The notes under the pieces are model-generated. The model did no database searches and had not been told where the DNA came from. It saw nothing but the letters and a program-made list of their open reading frames with translations. Below, piece after piece: positions 32,591 through 44,636 of a DNA stretch of 64,000 nt. Position numbers and translations under genes: made by a program. Positions within the stretch are counted from its first letter, which is position 1. Each line of letters begins with the position of its first letter. The stretch comes from Ligula intestinalis (taxonomy: Eukaryota; Platyhelminthes; Cestoda; Diphyllobothriidea; Diphyllobothriidae): contig JAYGXS010000004.1 in the NCBI GenBank assembly GCA_036362985.1, forward strand, positions 60,902,500-60,966,499. Direction: 5' to 3'.

Positions 32591-35500
32591 TGACTAAACT
32601 GCCTGGCCCTCCTTACAAGGTCAAGCGTGAACTTATGCGCCTAGATCCACGTAGGTTTTCCTTCATTCACTTGTTGATTCGACTGTAGAACTCGCTCCCA
32701 AGCGAACCGCTGACATCGGATACCGCTGCTGTGTACAAATAGCAGGTTGATGATATTATTTTTAATAACCAGCGCCTGTCATTTCAAGGCTGTTTCCAGC
32801 CAGCTATAACCTTTAGTTCCTGACCTCAAATTATATTATCGCACCACTACGTATCTGCAGTACAACAAAAACCGTTAACCTTGCACTGTCCTACATTTCA
32901 TGCTGTGTTTATCATCAAAAATTTGAGTCGTCTGTACGTTAATAGAATTTCCAAGGGTTTAGGTCCGTTATCCTCAAAATAAACCTATGACTAGATTACA
33001 ACTTAAGACTCACGACATGCGATGTACATGTTTCGAAATCGCATAAAAGCACGTTGGATGAGTACATACTACAAATCAGCTTAAACGAGTTTGGCGAACG
33101 ACCCAAAAGTTATCATATATATTCGACCTAACTTACGCTATTATATAACCAAACCTTGGCGGCAAAATTATCGAATACACCTTGGCTAATTATTTTCCGA
33201 AGTGAAGGTAAACTGAGAATAAGGCTCGAATGGATACAGACCGCTTGCTTAAAGACTGAACTAAACTTAAACCTCAAAAAGACCGATTTCTTAAACTGTT
33301 TGATGGCAGTTAAGAATCGCGATCTTTTAACCTTTTACTGTTTCGCATGAACCAGCCTCTCTTTGCAGTTGCTCTATAGATGCAAAATGATCAGTTGAAT
33401 TTATTATGATACCCTACTTGACCTTGATACCAATACTGCTGTTAAAAACATACAGCTGCATACAATTAAGGAGTTAAGTTTATCTTGTAGGCTGGCATCT
33501 GTATACGCAAATAATTTTTTTCTATTTTGTTCAGTAAAATTCTCATCCATACTTTTTAAGATGATTTTTATAGAAAAGCAGGAGGAAAACGTTGCTGATT
33601 TTTCTGCGCAGTCCTAAAAATTACGCTTTTGTGCATTGCGTTTGCAGTGATATATTGAAAATGTACACGAATGGCTCATTCTGAGCGAATTTGGGCACCA
33701 AAGGCAAAAATATGTTATTGTATTAAAGCTAGCATAAACAAATATTTTTGAGTTACTGGTGGCTTATTTCGCTCAAAATTTCAAAGCGTAAATATTTGAG
33801 AAATGTGCTAATTCTTGTTTTATTACTCTTAAAGCAATATTAAAAATAAGTCTATAGGCTTATTATAATTGCAGTTGGTGTTTGTGTACATCATTTATGC
33901 CCCGTGCATACCTTTGTCGGATTTCGTGATCGTTAGTGGATAACTAATTAGCATTAATCAGTTGTTTTGCCAATTCCCAAACAGACCTCAGCAAGCTGAT
34001 GGCCAGTCCAGTATCCCGTTCTTCGGTCACAGAATGCACCGGTATGTTTTAACGCATTGGTGTGATTATTTTGATATCGTGCATCCTTTTTTGCCGCGAC
34101 AAATTTTTGGTATGAAGTGCCTCCTTTATAAATTGCTTGCAAAATGCATTAGCGGAAGAAATTTCTGGAAGGATTCATGCATGTCTGCAAATTTCGAATT
34201 TTCCGATGATTGAGCAGCAGCGCTGCGCAGTTGGGTAACATTCCGCAATCTGATTGGCTGAAACAGCATTTCTGAAAAAGCTGAAGTCCACGAGAGGCGC
34301 CTAGGGGTACAAGCAGGAGTATCCACTCTCTTTTCTCACTTCAATCGTGCTATCACGGTTGTTTTTTAGTCAGGTATTCTCTGTGGTCGCGTCTGAAGGG
34401 ATTACCTTTCAGAAATTTCTGAACACCTCTGTATTAGTTACTGCTTTTCGCCGTAATCGTCGTTGTATAATGCAAAGGAATTCGAAAACAAAACAAAATA
34501 TGCGGAGAACATCATGTCGTCATGCAATAAACCAATGTTATAGCCACAATCGACATTCCGACCATCTTTATCTGCCTATCGAGGCTCGTTAAATCAGCTT
34601 ATTCAAGGGCATCCTAACTTTACTTAACCCCATGACTCTCCACAACTTGTCTGTAAAAAGGAAACATGCTAACTTCAATTCAAAGAAGTAAATTTCACGA
34701 ACTACATGTAGAGACGATAGCTCAAGCAGCAATGCCCTGATCAATGAATATCAGCGCTTGGTGCAATTTTGCGAGCGCAGATGGTCGAAGATATCTGAAA
34801 ACTTAATTTATTTTTTACTTGTAAATCACCTTTACATCAGCAAGTATGCATTATAATCTACTTCATGTTTTTCTCCTGCATTTAGGTACAATATTGATAC
34901 ATTAAATAGTTACCTGTGTACCTGTTATATTAAAAAACAGTCTTATATGCTCTTATTTTTTTAGAAAAAATTTCGGCTCTATCTAAAGTAATGAAAATTC
35001 AAATATATCGCATTTAGAGCAAGATCAGCTATAAGCAAGTAACTCTGGAGTATTTTCTTGATTTTTATGAGGTTGCTGTATCATATATCTGAAGTTTGGT
35101 TTGCCGTAGGTTAATTGTTTGGCATAATCCTGTTCTCAACAAAGGCAGTCTTTATGTACTTATTCCTGCTCATTTTTCTCTTTTGCTCAAAACAAACCTA
35201 GAATGAAAAGCCTTTAAGTTTAGCCCCTTATGCACTTTTCCTAACTTTATTTTGACTTACAAAAAATAGTTGGCCGTGTGGCAAATGGACTTTTTGTTCG
35301 ACGCCATAGACTGACAACACATCTTTTGCTTCTTTTTTAATGCTCACTATAAGCAACAAACACGTTTACTTGCTTAATTGGATCTCATATCCATAGTTCT
35401 AGGTTCCACACCTATACCCAACTGAAACATGCTACAGAGAGTGAAGCCATTTCCCTGCATATTTTGCTCTCATATCCTTACGCTATGTTAGGCCAGTAAT

Positions 35501-36435
35501 TTTATAAATTAAATAAAGTAAACGATGTTATGGGAAGAAGCGTCTGTAATATTTAATCCCTCGGAAGAGTAATTAAGGCTCACTAAGTTGTAAAGTGCTT
35601 GTGTTTTTTGAAATAGGATCGTTTGATCGAAATATCTATGAGAGATGAAGTGTTGTGTACGTCCGATATTTATTTGGCCAACTTCCCTCCGCGGTTGCAA
35701 GTGCTTAGAGTACCGCGCGAAGGTAGGCCGAAAAAATATATGAGCGCTTTTGATAACTTCTCATCGGGCCAGTAAATTTATATGGCAACCGGGTACAAGG
35801 CAAAGCATGACTCATATTTTTCCTCTTTTCATAGAAGTGAGTCGTGTTAATAGGGTGGGGTGGGGGCTATAAGCGCTAATGGGTAAGGTTGTAGCAAGGA
35901 TTACGTAGAACCCCTGGTTTTCTAAATTCTTTGATGAGAATTATTGCAAGTGGAAAAGTAAGTACTTGCAACTACCGATTTTGTATAAGGTGAACTGATT
36001 AAATTCTCAATCCTGTATTGTTTATTCAGTTAGAATAAACGGCCTACTTTCCTCATACCACTCAAAAGTACAGGGTGGTGGTTTGAATTTAGTCTTCCTC
36101 GTTCGACCCTTGAGTATACTAAAAATGAAACTGTGGCTCATGTCATAGTGCGCTCATGAACTCGTCGAACCAATTCTGTCAAAATTGATCTAGATTTATC
36201 AAGAGAATTTACGGCAATGTTTGCCTCTTAGGAGTCATCATGAGGGATTTTATAGATCGTGCAATTTATACTCCTCTAGATGGAAGATTTAAACTTACTC
36301 GGGAATTTAAATATGATTAAGATAGTTGTGGAATTCGAAACGCGTATTTTACACTACACTGGTGAGTTATTTCATTGTAAGTTCCTCGACAGTTTGTCAG
36401 CAAAGATGGCACATTATTAAATTCGACCCGAGTTT
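32591..36435. other. Long AT-rich stretch
   Basis: One exon-like interval (33985-34041) is listed separately. Otherwise nothing recognised; the region is AT-rich with few long frames. Confidence 0.4.
33985..34041 (+). CDS. Possible small exon
   Basis: CCAATTCCCAAACAG acceptor and CACCGGTATGTT donor enclose 57 nt open in two frames (LSKLMASPVSRSSVTECT or PQQADGQSSIPFFGHRMHR). In the first frame the phase would fit the zinc-finger exon at 38551, giving a Ser/Thr-rich linker. No family evidence. Confidence 0.3.
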
Positions 36436-36439
36436 TTTA

Positions 36440-37040
36440 AGAACATATCATACTTGTACTTGGCACGGCTGTGATAATGCCTGATCTAGTCGGCCTCCAT
36501 GATATCAGAGACGGTACTGCTCCACGCATGACCAGTTTTGGCAACGGATCCAGAGAGCTCTACTCATCTTTTCTTTAGCGACGGCGACCGCATACTGATG
36601 GTTGGAGGACCGCTTCTATGACCTTATGAAATGTATTAGGCCAAGCCTTGAGTTGACCGTTTCGGAACTCCCAGATGGGCAACGGCACCGAATTGAGAGC
36701 ATTATAACGGAGCTGGTAATGCAGACAACGATGAACGTGTCTCAACCACTTCATTCGTCTTTTTGGATGTTCTGTTCTGATCTACTATTATCGGAGCGAG
36801 TGCGGAGTGCCTCATTTGAGTCGAAATAAAATATATCCAGTCTTTGCCCATGTTTGAATCCCCGTTTACGCAAACATAGAGGACGGACTGGAGAGATATA
36901 CGATGCACACGTATCTTCATGGTCATTGGGCATTTCGCGTCGGATTCATAGGAGCTTTCGAAAGGTTGAGAAAACCGGACGAGCAGCATCGATTCTGAAG
37001 ACAATATCATCTTTACTGTCTACTGCTTCAAAGTGATGGC
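36440..37040 (-). mobile_element. RTE-type LINE, C-terminal remnant
   Basis: Minus-strand peptides in changing frames: FRIDAARPVFSTFRKLL, then IRREMP, then GQLKAWPNTFHKVIEAVLQP and VELSGSVAKTGHAWSSTVSD with IMEAD. These match the conserved end of RTE elements (IDAAR.AFS.LRKCLW.RRD, GQLKTW, VELSRSAA.DR.AWRG, DIIEAD). Broken frame, no RT core. Confidence 0.7.
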
Positions 37041-37512
37041 TAGTTATTCCCAAGTGTGCCTACTCCTGATCAGGGATACAGCTTTAAAACATTTTTCGTT
37101 CCCAGCTCACGTATTTCCTAAGCGTTAGTCTTGACTTCCAAAAATATTGCTCCTATTGAGGACAACTTATTTCCCTTCCACAAAGAATATATTGGAAACT
37201 CAATATCTACTTCAAGGTTGCGCAGAGCATCTGGCCTTGAACACTGTCATGTTTCCACTCAATGGATAACTGGATCTACGTGGATCTTTAATCAAGATTT
37301 TTTGGGAAGTTCCCAAGAAATTGATTCTCAAGATTTGAATCTACACTAAAAACGCAAGTTCTGCGAAACTTCCTAGTTCAGCAAATGCGAGTCGACGAAC
37401 TCATCAAAGCTTAGGAAGGCCGTTAGGTCGATCTGTGTTCTATGCCGTCCTTAATTGAATGTATTTTTGCCAGAACTAATTTTTATGCAAACCTAAGACT
37501 AATATGCGAAAA
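37041..37512. other. Unassigned segment
   Basis: Nothing recognised. Confidence 0.4.
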
Positions 37513-37866
37513 TATTCGAGGTCCAGATATATTGCTTTCATCATCCCCGGAAGAGGAAGAAGAGACAATTTCTGAGTCCAAGTCATATTGAAGCCGAAGT
37601 TTTGAAAAAATTCTCGCTTTCATCGTCAGGGTGAGAGCAAATCAAACAGCCACCAGCAATCTACCGGTACAATCGATCGACGTGTGAGCATCAGACACAG
37701 TTATAAAATTCGTCTAGCGGTCAGCCACACTCATTCGACGCCAGCAGGAGGCTAGACACTACGCTCTGACGATGAAAAGGAGAATATTTTAGAAACATCA
37801 TCTTAAATGCAACTTGGTTTCAGGAATTGCCCCTTCTTCCACTTCCAGGGATGATGAAAGCAAAAC
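37513..37866. mobile_element. Inverted-repeat element X, copy 1
   Basis: Arms 37532-37577 and 37821-37865 are inverted: TTGCTTTCATCATCCCCGGA ... GAAGA..GGCAATT.CTGA against the complement. Element X copy 2 at 48.07 kb shares the left flank TTCGAGGTCCAGA, the purine-rich arm and parts of the interior (CAGCAAT, ACGTG-GAGCA, AGCGGT). No protein. MITE-like. Confidence 0.6.
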
Positions 37867-38550
37867 TTAAGACTTTTTCTCTGCTGAGAGTCCTTTATTG
37901 ACACATCGTCAACTTCCTAGCGGGACAAGTGATGTTTACGTCAAACAGCCCCGTACTTTGCTATTCAGTTAATAAGTAAAAACTGCCGGTGCATAACGTT
38001 TTCATGCTTATAACTGATTGCTTTCGCCAAGAGCTTTTGTCATCACGTAGTACTTATTTGTAACTTCTTCTATTTTGATATGCGTATACCTTAAAATCGC
38101 GTAGTCTATTAACTCAGACCCATCAAAACTTGCTTAGCAGTTCCTCCATACTACCACGTTCTTGTCACTGGGAAAATACAGTATGTCTACCATACCTTGA
38201 CCTCAGGCTGCGCACACTTGAATTTTGCCGACAGAAATGCACTTTCTGCTTTCCCCTGCTTTAAAATGGTCGTCTGCGGATACTGTAGACCCGAACATGT
38301 CCAACAACAATGGAAAGCTCATGCTCCTTCCTCCGATTCCGTTTGATGGCTGAACGTAATTTCACAGTGTCTGAATGTACTCAGTCGCAGCTGAAATGGA
38401 GTGAACCTATGACACTGAGCTTCTGGCTCAGTTGGCAGGCAAGCACTCAGGTTATTCTGACTCGCGACTCTGGCATGTGTCGATTATGCAACGGTATTTG
38501 AACCAGAAATGGACACTCAACTCACCTCGTCTTTGTAGTAGTACCTACAG
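37867..38550. other. Region before the zinc-finger exon
   Basis: No supported exon. A short frame with ATG at 38298 reads MSNNNGKLMLLPPIPFDG and stops; it has no clear donor and was not called. Confidence 0.35.
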
Positions 38551-39294
38551 ATGAGGAAGTGGAGTCTTCACCGACGCCATCACCCCAGTCCCCTGTGAAA
38601 ACACCTCCTTCCGTTGAAAATAGTACAGTAGCAGAGGAGAACTCAGACCCCGTGGAGGAACAGGCCACCTCGACTTCCAAGTCGATGGCAACTGCCGCCG
38701 CCGCCGCCGCCACCTCCGCCACCTCCGCCACCTCCGCCGCCGCCGCCAAGAAGGAGCCGGTGCCCTCAAACAACTTTCTGCCCTCCAAGGACATCTTCGA
38801 TGTGCCGCTTGATCTGCCGCCACCTCCGCATCCGCGGCTAATGTGTCCCGCCGAGGAGGTCCCCTCACGCGTCTACTTCTGTCCCATTTGTGGTTACAAT
38901 GCACTGGCCAGCCTGCGCGAGCGAGACAAGCACCTGCAGGCTGAACATCACGGTGAACTAGTCTTCCCCTGCCAGCTTTGCGGCATGGCCTATCCACTGT
39001 ACATTGCGCTGCGTCACCACGCAGTTCTCAAACACAACTCCAACTTTCGTGATGTACTCTATGGCATACCTGACGTTGAGCCCATGGACTGCCCGTACTG
39101 TGAGCTGGTAGCTTTCATCAGGCCCGAAGTTCTTCGCTTGCATCTAACAAAAATGCATCCGGATCAGGTGCAAACACAGCAGGCTGTGGTTTCGGCCGTT
39201 GCCTCCGCTCTGGGACCTAAAGCGGATAACCTTAACGATAGGAACAGGACGGGCAGCTGTAGCAGCAGGAATTCGACGGAACGCAACATCAAAG
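38551..39294 (+). CDS. Zinc-finger exon of a C2H2/PTB gene
   Basis: An open 248-codon exon after TTTGTAG/CCTACAG acceptors, ending AAAG at a GTAGAA donor. Order: acidic, Ser/Pro/Thr-rich N-terminus; Ala/Ser/Thr run from trinucleotide repeats (38692-38752); Pro-rich stretch; then three C2H2 fingers, each with C-X2-C and H-X4-H: CPICGYNALASLRERDKHLQ at about 38880, CQLCGMAYPLYIALRHHAVL at about 38970, CPYCELVAFIRPEVLRLHLT at about 39090. A Ser/Asn-rich tail follows. Tandem C2H2 fingers usually bind DNA or RNA. The exon leaves one base, fitting the next exon at 40534 (GAA, Glu). The transcript start was not found. The related gene family is not recognised. Confidence 0.85.
38692..38752 (+). repeat. 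CCG/CCT trinucleotide repeat coding Ala/Ser/Thr
   Basis: GCCGCC and ACCTCC units code the low-complexity run before the zinc fingers. The other frames of this repeat give the spurious long minus-strand frames seen here. Confidence 0.8.
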
Positions 39295-40533
39295 GTAGAA
39301 ATTTTTGCGGGCACAGTGATCCTGTTGTCTGGTCATCATGATCGACGCCTACTCTGGGTGAAGTCGGCAAAACTGTCATAATTTAAAAACACTGGGATCA
39401 TCTTTTCAGCATCGCTCCACAGGGACAATTACGTGTTGGGAACCAGGGAACTGTTGACTTTCGACACGGATGTTTATTCACCAACCAATGGGATCTATCT
39501 TGTGTTAGCTGGGAGGCGCTTAATCTGACCCCCCAGGATACGTTGCCTCACTCGAATGTTTTATTTCTAGAGGTTTCTCTGTCACCTCCATTATGGACCG
39601 AGGTATACGAGCTGCTGATATCGCCTTTGGCAGGCATTTGCTCATAGGAAGCATGAACTTGATAGCGTAATGGCCATTATCAGCGTCTGAGATGTGCCCT
39701 TGGTAGTATTACTAAGTAATATGATCCTGTGAGATTTGTTCGGGTGGATTCTCGGTCTCACTGTATCCGACATAGAAGCTTTGCTTCCGTATGACAGATT
39801 GTTTAGGGCTCGCGAAAAGCAAAAACATGATTGCAAGCACAAGAGCTGCATTAGCCTGAATTTTCGGATTCTCAGTAAGATCCATAGTTAAAAACAAAGT
39901 CAGCTAAGGGTGGTGGATTGCTCACGCGGTGCTGTATTGATGGGAGGTAATTGCTAGGCCACTACATGGGCAATCCACTACCCGTATCTGACTTTGTCTT
40001 TGATGATGGATTCAAATGAGGATTCGGAAAGTTAGGCCAATAAAGCTCTTGTTCCAGCGATTGCGCCTCGCGACTCAACTCGCCTTTCGACTTCTTTATG
40101 AACTTCTTAGTCTATCCTGAATGTCCCGGAACTACGACTCCCACACGGATTCCTTCTGCGTCAGCTTAGCGTCCGAAGCAAGCACGACTAAACTCGTGGT
40201 ATTAGAGTTTTCCTCCCCCCTCCAGTTCGCACAGGCAGCCATCCTCACTTGTAACTGGGTAAATTATTTTGCTATGCGTGCCAGTTCAATCTGCCTACCA
40301 GGAAGATTTTTGCTTACAAAAAGGACCATTGCTTGATCGTCGCGAGCGACAGTGCCTGCCACGTGTCCCGCGCTATGTCCGCTATCAATTTAAACTACCG
40401 TCTGAAACTTGTCACCTTCTGTACCAACTTGTTGGTTCACTTGGTGGACTTCATCGAAATCGGCGGTCGAACACACACCTAAAGATTGACGAATAATCTT
40501 CAACCTATTTTTTTTAATGTTCCTTTTTCTTAG
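39295..40533 (+). other. Intron of the C2H2/PTB gene
   Basis: GT at 39295 to AG at 40532-40533 (1239 nt, preceded by TTTTTTTTAATGTTCCTTTTTCTT). Nothing else recognised inside. Confidence 0.65.
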
Positions 40534-40792
40534 AACCGTCAGAAGAGATGGAATCCCCACCGGTGTCATTATCGCAGTCTGTCACGGAGGGTCCTATGCC
40601 GAAGAGGGGACCCTTTTCAGTCGTGGTATGTGAAAATATCGCAGCCCTGGGCGTCCGCAGAATAAGTTCTCCACGCGACCTACCAGAGATCCACCTGCTT
40701 ATGAAGCGTCTGGCCGCTGAGTACACATCTGGAAAACAAGCCGCTGTCAACGTCTCCCTCGTCATCAATACGACCGACAACCCAGAGCTTTC
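40534..40792 (+). CDS. C2H2/PTB gene, first half of the PTB domain
   Basis: Strong acceptor and donor (CTTTCGTAAGT). After a short linker the exon reads FSVVVCENIAALGVRRISSP (first strand), DLPEIHLLMKRLAAEYTSGK (helix) and AAVNVSLVINTTDNPELS (second strand). This is the start of a PTB/PID fold, whose other half is in the exon at 53041. It joins the zinc-finger exon in phase 1 and leaves two bases (TC) that become Ser with the G at 53041. Confidence 0.8.
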
Positions 40793-41594
40793 GTAAGTTT
40801 CATCCATCATAATCAAATGGCTATTTCTTTGTCACTAGTACTTGTAAACATACTTATCAGTGCCAGTACAGAAGACGCCAGAATAACGTACAGTAACGTA
40901 GATGATAGGTCAGACTGAGTCTTCCAGCATCGATTCTCAATTGCTGACAGCCGAGCAAAGCCCGTCTCCACGTTGTTATAAGTCGCTAAAAAACGCTGAT
41001 TCAGGTTAGCGGGCTAGAGTTCCGTACATCGTCACCACCACCACGTCATCTCATAACTATCACCATGCCGGGGTAGATAGTGCTTGTTTGCTGAATTGCC
41101 CGCGGGCTACCCGGTACATCTACATGTGGTGGTTAGTAGAACTCCGTTCAGTTGAGACTTCGTGCGAAATAAGTCAGCTCTCGGCTCTGATGCATGGGAG
41201 CATACAGACCAAGCAGTAGTAATACCTCCAAGCATGGTTGGACATGAATGTGGCAAGTTGCTTAAGTAAACAAGGAGTACGAACCTTATCATTACTATGG
41301 CATAGCGAATGTTGCTTGCGATTTGATAAAATGTCACTTGCCGTGCAGCATCGTTTTAAAATTCTAAACCCGTATGCCGGAAGTGAGGATGGAAGCGTGC
41401 GTCGACCAATCTTGCTGATATGGCAAATTATGTCGCCGTTAAGCTGCCTTATGTAACCCCTACCTGGTAAGCAATTATCCAACGCAAATTGCAAGTTAGC
41501 ACGGGCCTGTGCTCAGTTCGCTGTGGTAGGAACAGTTTCGTACCTAACAAAAACGGTTATATTCACCCCTCCTATCCTCCTCCTCCACCCCACC

Positions 41595-41715
41595 CCAACA
41601 CTACCAATCTCGGCCTTTTTCATGGTTGACGACGGCTAATAAGTCAGAAATGGCCATCCTAGTCTCCCTTGTCTGTGTCGGTAATGTCCTTCTGCCTATA
41701 TTATTAGCCGCCTTG
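41595..41715 (+). repeat. SINE family with GGCTAATAAG tail, copy 1
   Basis: GACGACGGCTAATAAGTCAG then AAATGGCCATCCTAGTCTCC and CTTGTCTGTGTC match the 51.65 kb copy and the complement of 53.9 kb. Here the tRNA-like head is not recognisable. Confidence 0.6.
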
Positions 41716-41881
41716 CGGCGTGGCTCAAGTGTGGGTTTCAAATGCATCAGGGCGGGACGAATGTGTCCCGGTTTACGCCTATCTGCCACTTTATTAAGTG
41801 CATTGATTTAAATTCCGCGTCCTCCTAGCCTGCACATCTAGTCCAGCTAGTTTTAGCCGATGCAACTTCTCTTTGTGTACA

Positions 41882-41901
41882 TGTGTGTGTGTGTGTGTGT
41901 G
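41882..41901 (+). repeat. GT microsatellite
   Basis: Uninterrupted TG repeat, about ten units. Confidence 0.9.
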
Positions 41902-43499
41902 CTTACGCTCAGTGCTTAACGTCAGCCCTACATGCGGGCACGCGTTAACCTTTGGTTTGCTACAACCTTAAAATGACCGAGTTCACGTTGCGCCAATTAG
42001 CCACCCTTACTCACGCTATGTGTGCAAAATGGAACGCACTTTTTTGCTGGCGTGTGTAGCTTGCGGATATCTTTCCTCTCCCTCTTCCACATGGAGCAGC
42101 TAGTCGGACTTTGAGGGGAAGGGGGTGGGTGTCTGCACTCTGCCCGGTTAAGGTGTCCTATCATCACTCCTAGGTCATTTTAATCACCTGTTTTGTCGTT
42201 CATAATTTTGACCCTAAGTACTTGTGGGGGCGTTAAGTCCTGGTCGTATTTCATGTGGTATATTTGGTGGCCGTTTTTTACTAGAGTTTGAAATTATGTT
42301 TATTCGCATACACTACCTCCTACGCGGTCACAAATGGCATCTGGCTGATTTCGTTGGCCAAAACGCCATCAGCTGCAACATCTGGCAGTTTGGAGGCGCT
42401 GCGTCCTTCTCGTTCAGCACATAACATTGAGTGAACTTTTAACGGACAAAAGTTTAACCGCAGTCCTCAGGACCGGAAACTTCGAAGCGTCTCCCGTTTC
42501 AACATCTCATCCACGCAACCGTTCGCCATCGTTAGGCGATATGCTGCTACTGTTTATTCTTACCGCGCTTCATTTCATGCATGGCCTTTCTAGGATTGAA
42601 TGCCTTTTGCAGCGGGATGAAGCACAGCATGCGGAAAGTGAATCCTTCCGAAAGGACAACAATTTCAGTGTCATGAGGGTCTCAACAAAATTTAAAAAGA
42701 TATTTCATGGAAAGAGTTCAAAAAACGATCCTTCTCAGAACCTGTTTGTCCACCAGCTCAAACCGCTACATTTGAGCACGTGAAAATGCTCTTTCACGGT
42801 ATTATTTAAGGCTACTAGTGGGAGACAAATTGACCGTTTTGTTTTTGGAATTAGAAGAATAAGGTTCAGAGATAGCGATGCGTTGATGTAGGGGAGGTAG
42901 CTGGATGTTAATGAAATTAGAAATTTAGGCTAGCGATGTTGAGAGGCCACAAGTGAACAATTGTGCAGCGACATGGGATAGGGGCATACTGGACCGGCCA
43001 AATTGTTTCCGAGCTCCGATGACAGAAATCTCAATTCATATAACCGTTACTTTAACAGTCGTCAGGGTTCGTCATCGCAGCGACTATTTGTGATGGTCCG
43101 GTACCCGATAGAGTACGCGCCTCCACTGTTCAACCGTGACAAATTGCCTCAATATAGGATAACAACCGTCCTGGAGCCAGCTTTTTGTCATAAGCAGGCT
43201 TACAGACTCTGTTCTATCCTACTAAAAAGATGATAGATCCCTGGCTGATACATTCTGTTTCACGGGAAACGTTTAAAGTATAGACCACATGAGGGTAGCC
43301 TGGAATGCTCACCAGTCCTTGACTCCGGAAAAAGGACACTGAGAACTGGTTTAAAAACACCTTAGGCTGAAGTTCCGAGATCCTTTTGTCAAAGAGTATA
43401 GTTTACGTTTCAGCGATCCGTGATTCGTGCACAGTATACGATTTGACAGTTTTCGTCTCTGCCCTGGCCGTTTTTTGATTTTTGGTGATCGATCTATCC

Positions 43500-43730
43500 T
43501 CGCATGAGTAAGAAGTTCGATATAGCCCTTCTCGCGAACGACCTTGGCTTTGCTCGGAGATATCGGGCCTACGTGCTTTTTCTTCCGGGTTGTTGCAGAG
43601 TCTGCATTTTTTAAACAGTATTGTTACTAGCTTCGTTTGTGAGCCACTGGATGGTTTCTGTGAGAATTGAGAAGCTACGTAGTGTTCGTAACCTTCCGGT
43701 TGACAGTTGGATAGAATCCTACTTTGGGTC
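43500..43730 (-). mobile_element. Penelope-like fragment 1
   Basis: Minus strand gives VNRKVTNTT-stop-LLNSHR then NHPVAHKRS and ADSATTRKKKHVGPISPSKA, the RT C-terminus of Penelope elements (TVYRK.T.T...L..HS.HP..HKRS.V). Nonsense codons present. The same segment occurs 830 bp downstream in the same orientation. Confidence 0.65.
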
Positions 43731-43794
43731 GCAGATCAGCACGCGAAAGTCCCACCCTGTAATGCAGAACCGGATGCAATAAAGAGTATACAGT

Positions 43795-44160
43795 CGGCGC
43801 AATACAAAGGAAAGGAAATATAAATAAAAATAAGGTTTATAAAAGTATAAAAAGCAGGCATAATTATTTATATCTCCTACTGTTTGTCAAGAAAAAGCAC
43901 TTGATCATTAAAATGATAGTCATACAAATACTGGGAAATTCCCAAATTAAAAAATAACTAAATAAACCTAAAATCAACTAACTAGAAAAATATAAACTAT
44001 AGTAAGCTAAACTGACTCAACTAGAAAATAATCTAAAATAAAAATAAAAATCGTTAACATGAAATTGAACTGGAAACTGAAGTTAAGCATCAATAAGTTA
44101 AGTAAACCAACTAAAATAAACCAACCTTAATCTGTTGTGAATGTAAATTAAAGGTGTGCA
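43795..44160 (+). repeat. A-rich low-complexity stretch
   Basis: About 360 bp dominated by AAATAAAAATA, CTAACTAGAAAA and AACTAAAATAAACC blocks. It lies between the two Penelope fragments. No gene. Confidence 0.7.
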
Positions 44161-44419
44161 CGGCGCTTCGCTTCGCGAACTATGCTAATCTAACTCCAGA
44201 ACGGTACGTTGGACCTCAGGTTATTTGAAGTAGATGACCTCCTAGCCACCATTTTTTGAGGAATATCAAGAAACTCCAATAAACTATAAAGTAAAAGTAT
44301 GTAAAAGATGTCCAAATTTGTCCCACCCAATAAACTGTAAGTAAATAAGAAATGTAATTAAGTTTATATGTCTATTTATGGCGCGCTATTTCGTTGCAAA
44401 AAAATTAAACTATTTAAGC

Positions 44420-44600
44420 AATTTCTGGGACCCAAAGTAGGATTCCATCCAGTGTTATAACATAGGTTCTTTTGTGAGCCACCGGGTGGTTGCTGTGCAA
44501 ATTGAGAAGCTCCTTAGTGTTCGTCACCTTCTGGTAGACAGTTGTTTCTATTCCGCCTGATGAGCACATCCAGGGCACCGGCATACAAAGCCCTGCACAG
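44420..44600 (-). mobile_element. Penelope-like fragment 2
   Basis: Minus strand: ALDVLIRR, then after a frame change IETTVYQKVTNTKELLNLHS and NHPVAHKRTYVITLDG. It is the same RT segment as fragment 1 and as the 11.2-12.3 kb element. Its 5' end runs into a 12-bp tandem repeat. Confidence 0.7.
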
Positions 44601-44636
44601 TCACTGCTGGCGTCACTGCTGGCGTCACTGCTGGCG
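44601..44636 (+). repeat. 12-bp tandem repeat, three units
   Basis: TCACTGCTGGCG three times in perfect succession, exactly at the truncated edge of Penelope fragment 2. Confidence 0.9.

Noticed and set aside
38522..38997. Long minus-strand frames opposite the zinc-finger exon
   Set aside because: They are shadows of the CCG/CCT repeat and GC-rich coding sequence; the + frame has zinc fingers and phase-matched splice sites.
42427..42783. 118-codon + frame with a hydrophobic stretch
   Set aside because: No recognised motif and no promoter or splice support; lies inside the 12-kb intron. It could be a chance frame or decayed transposon.
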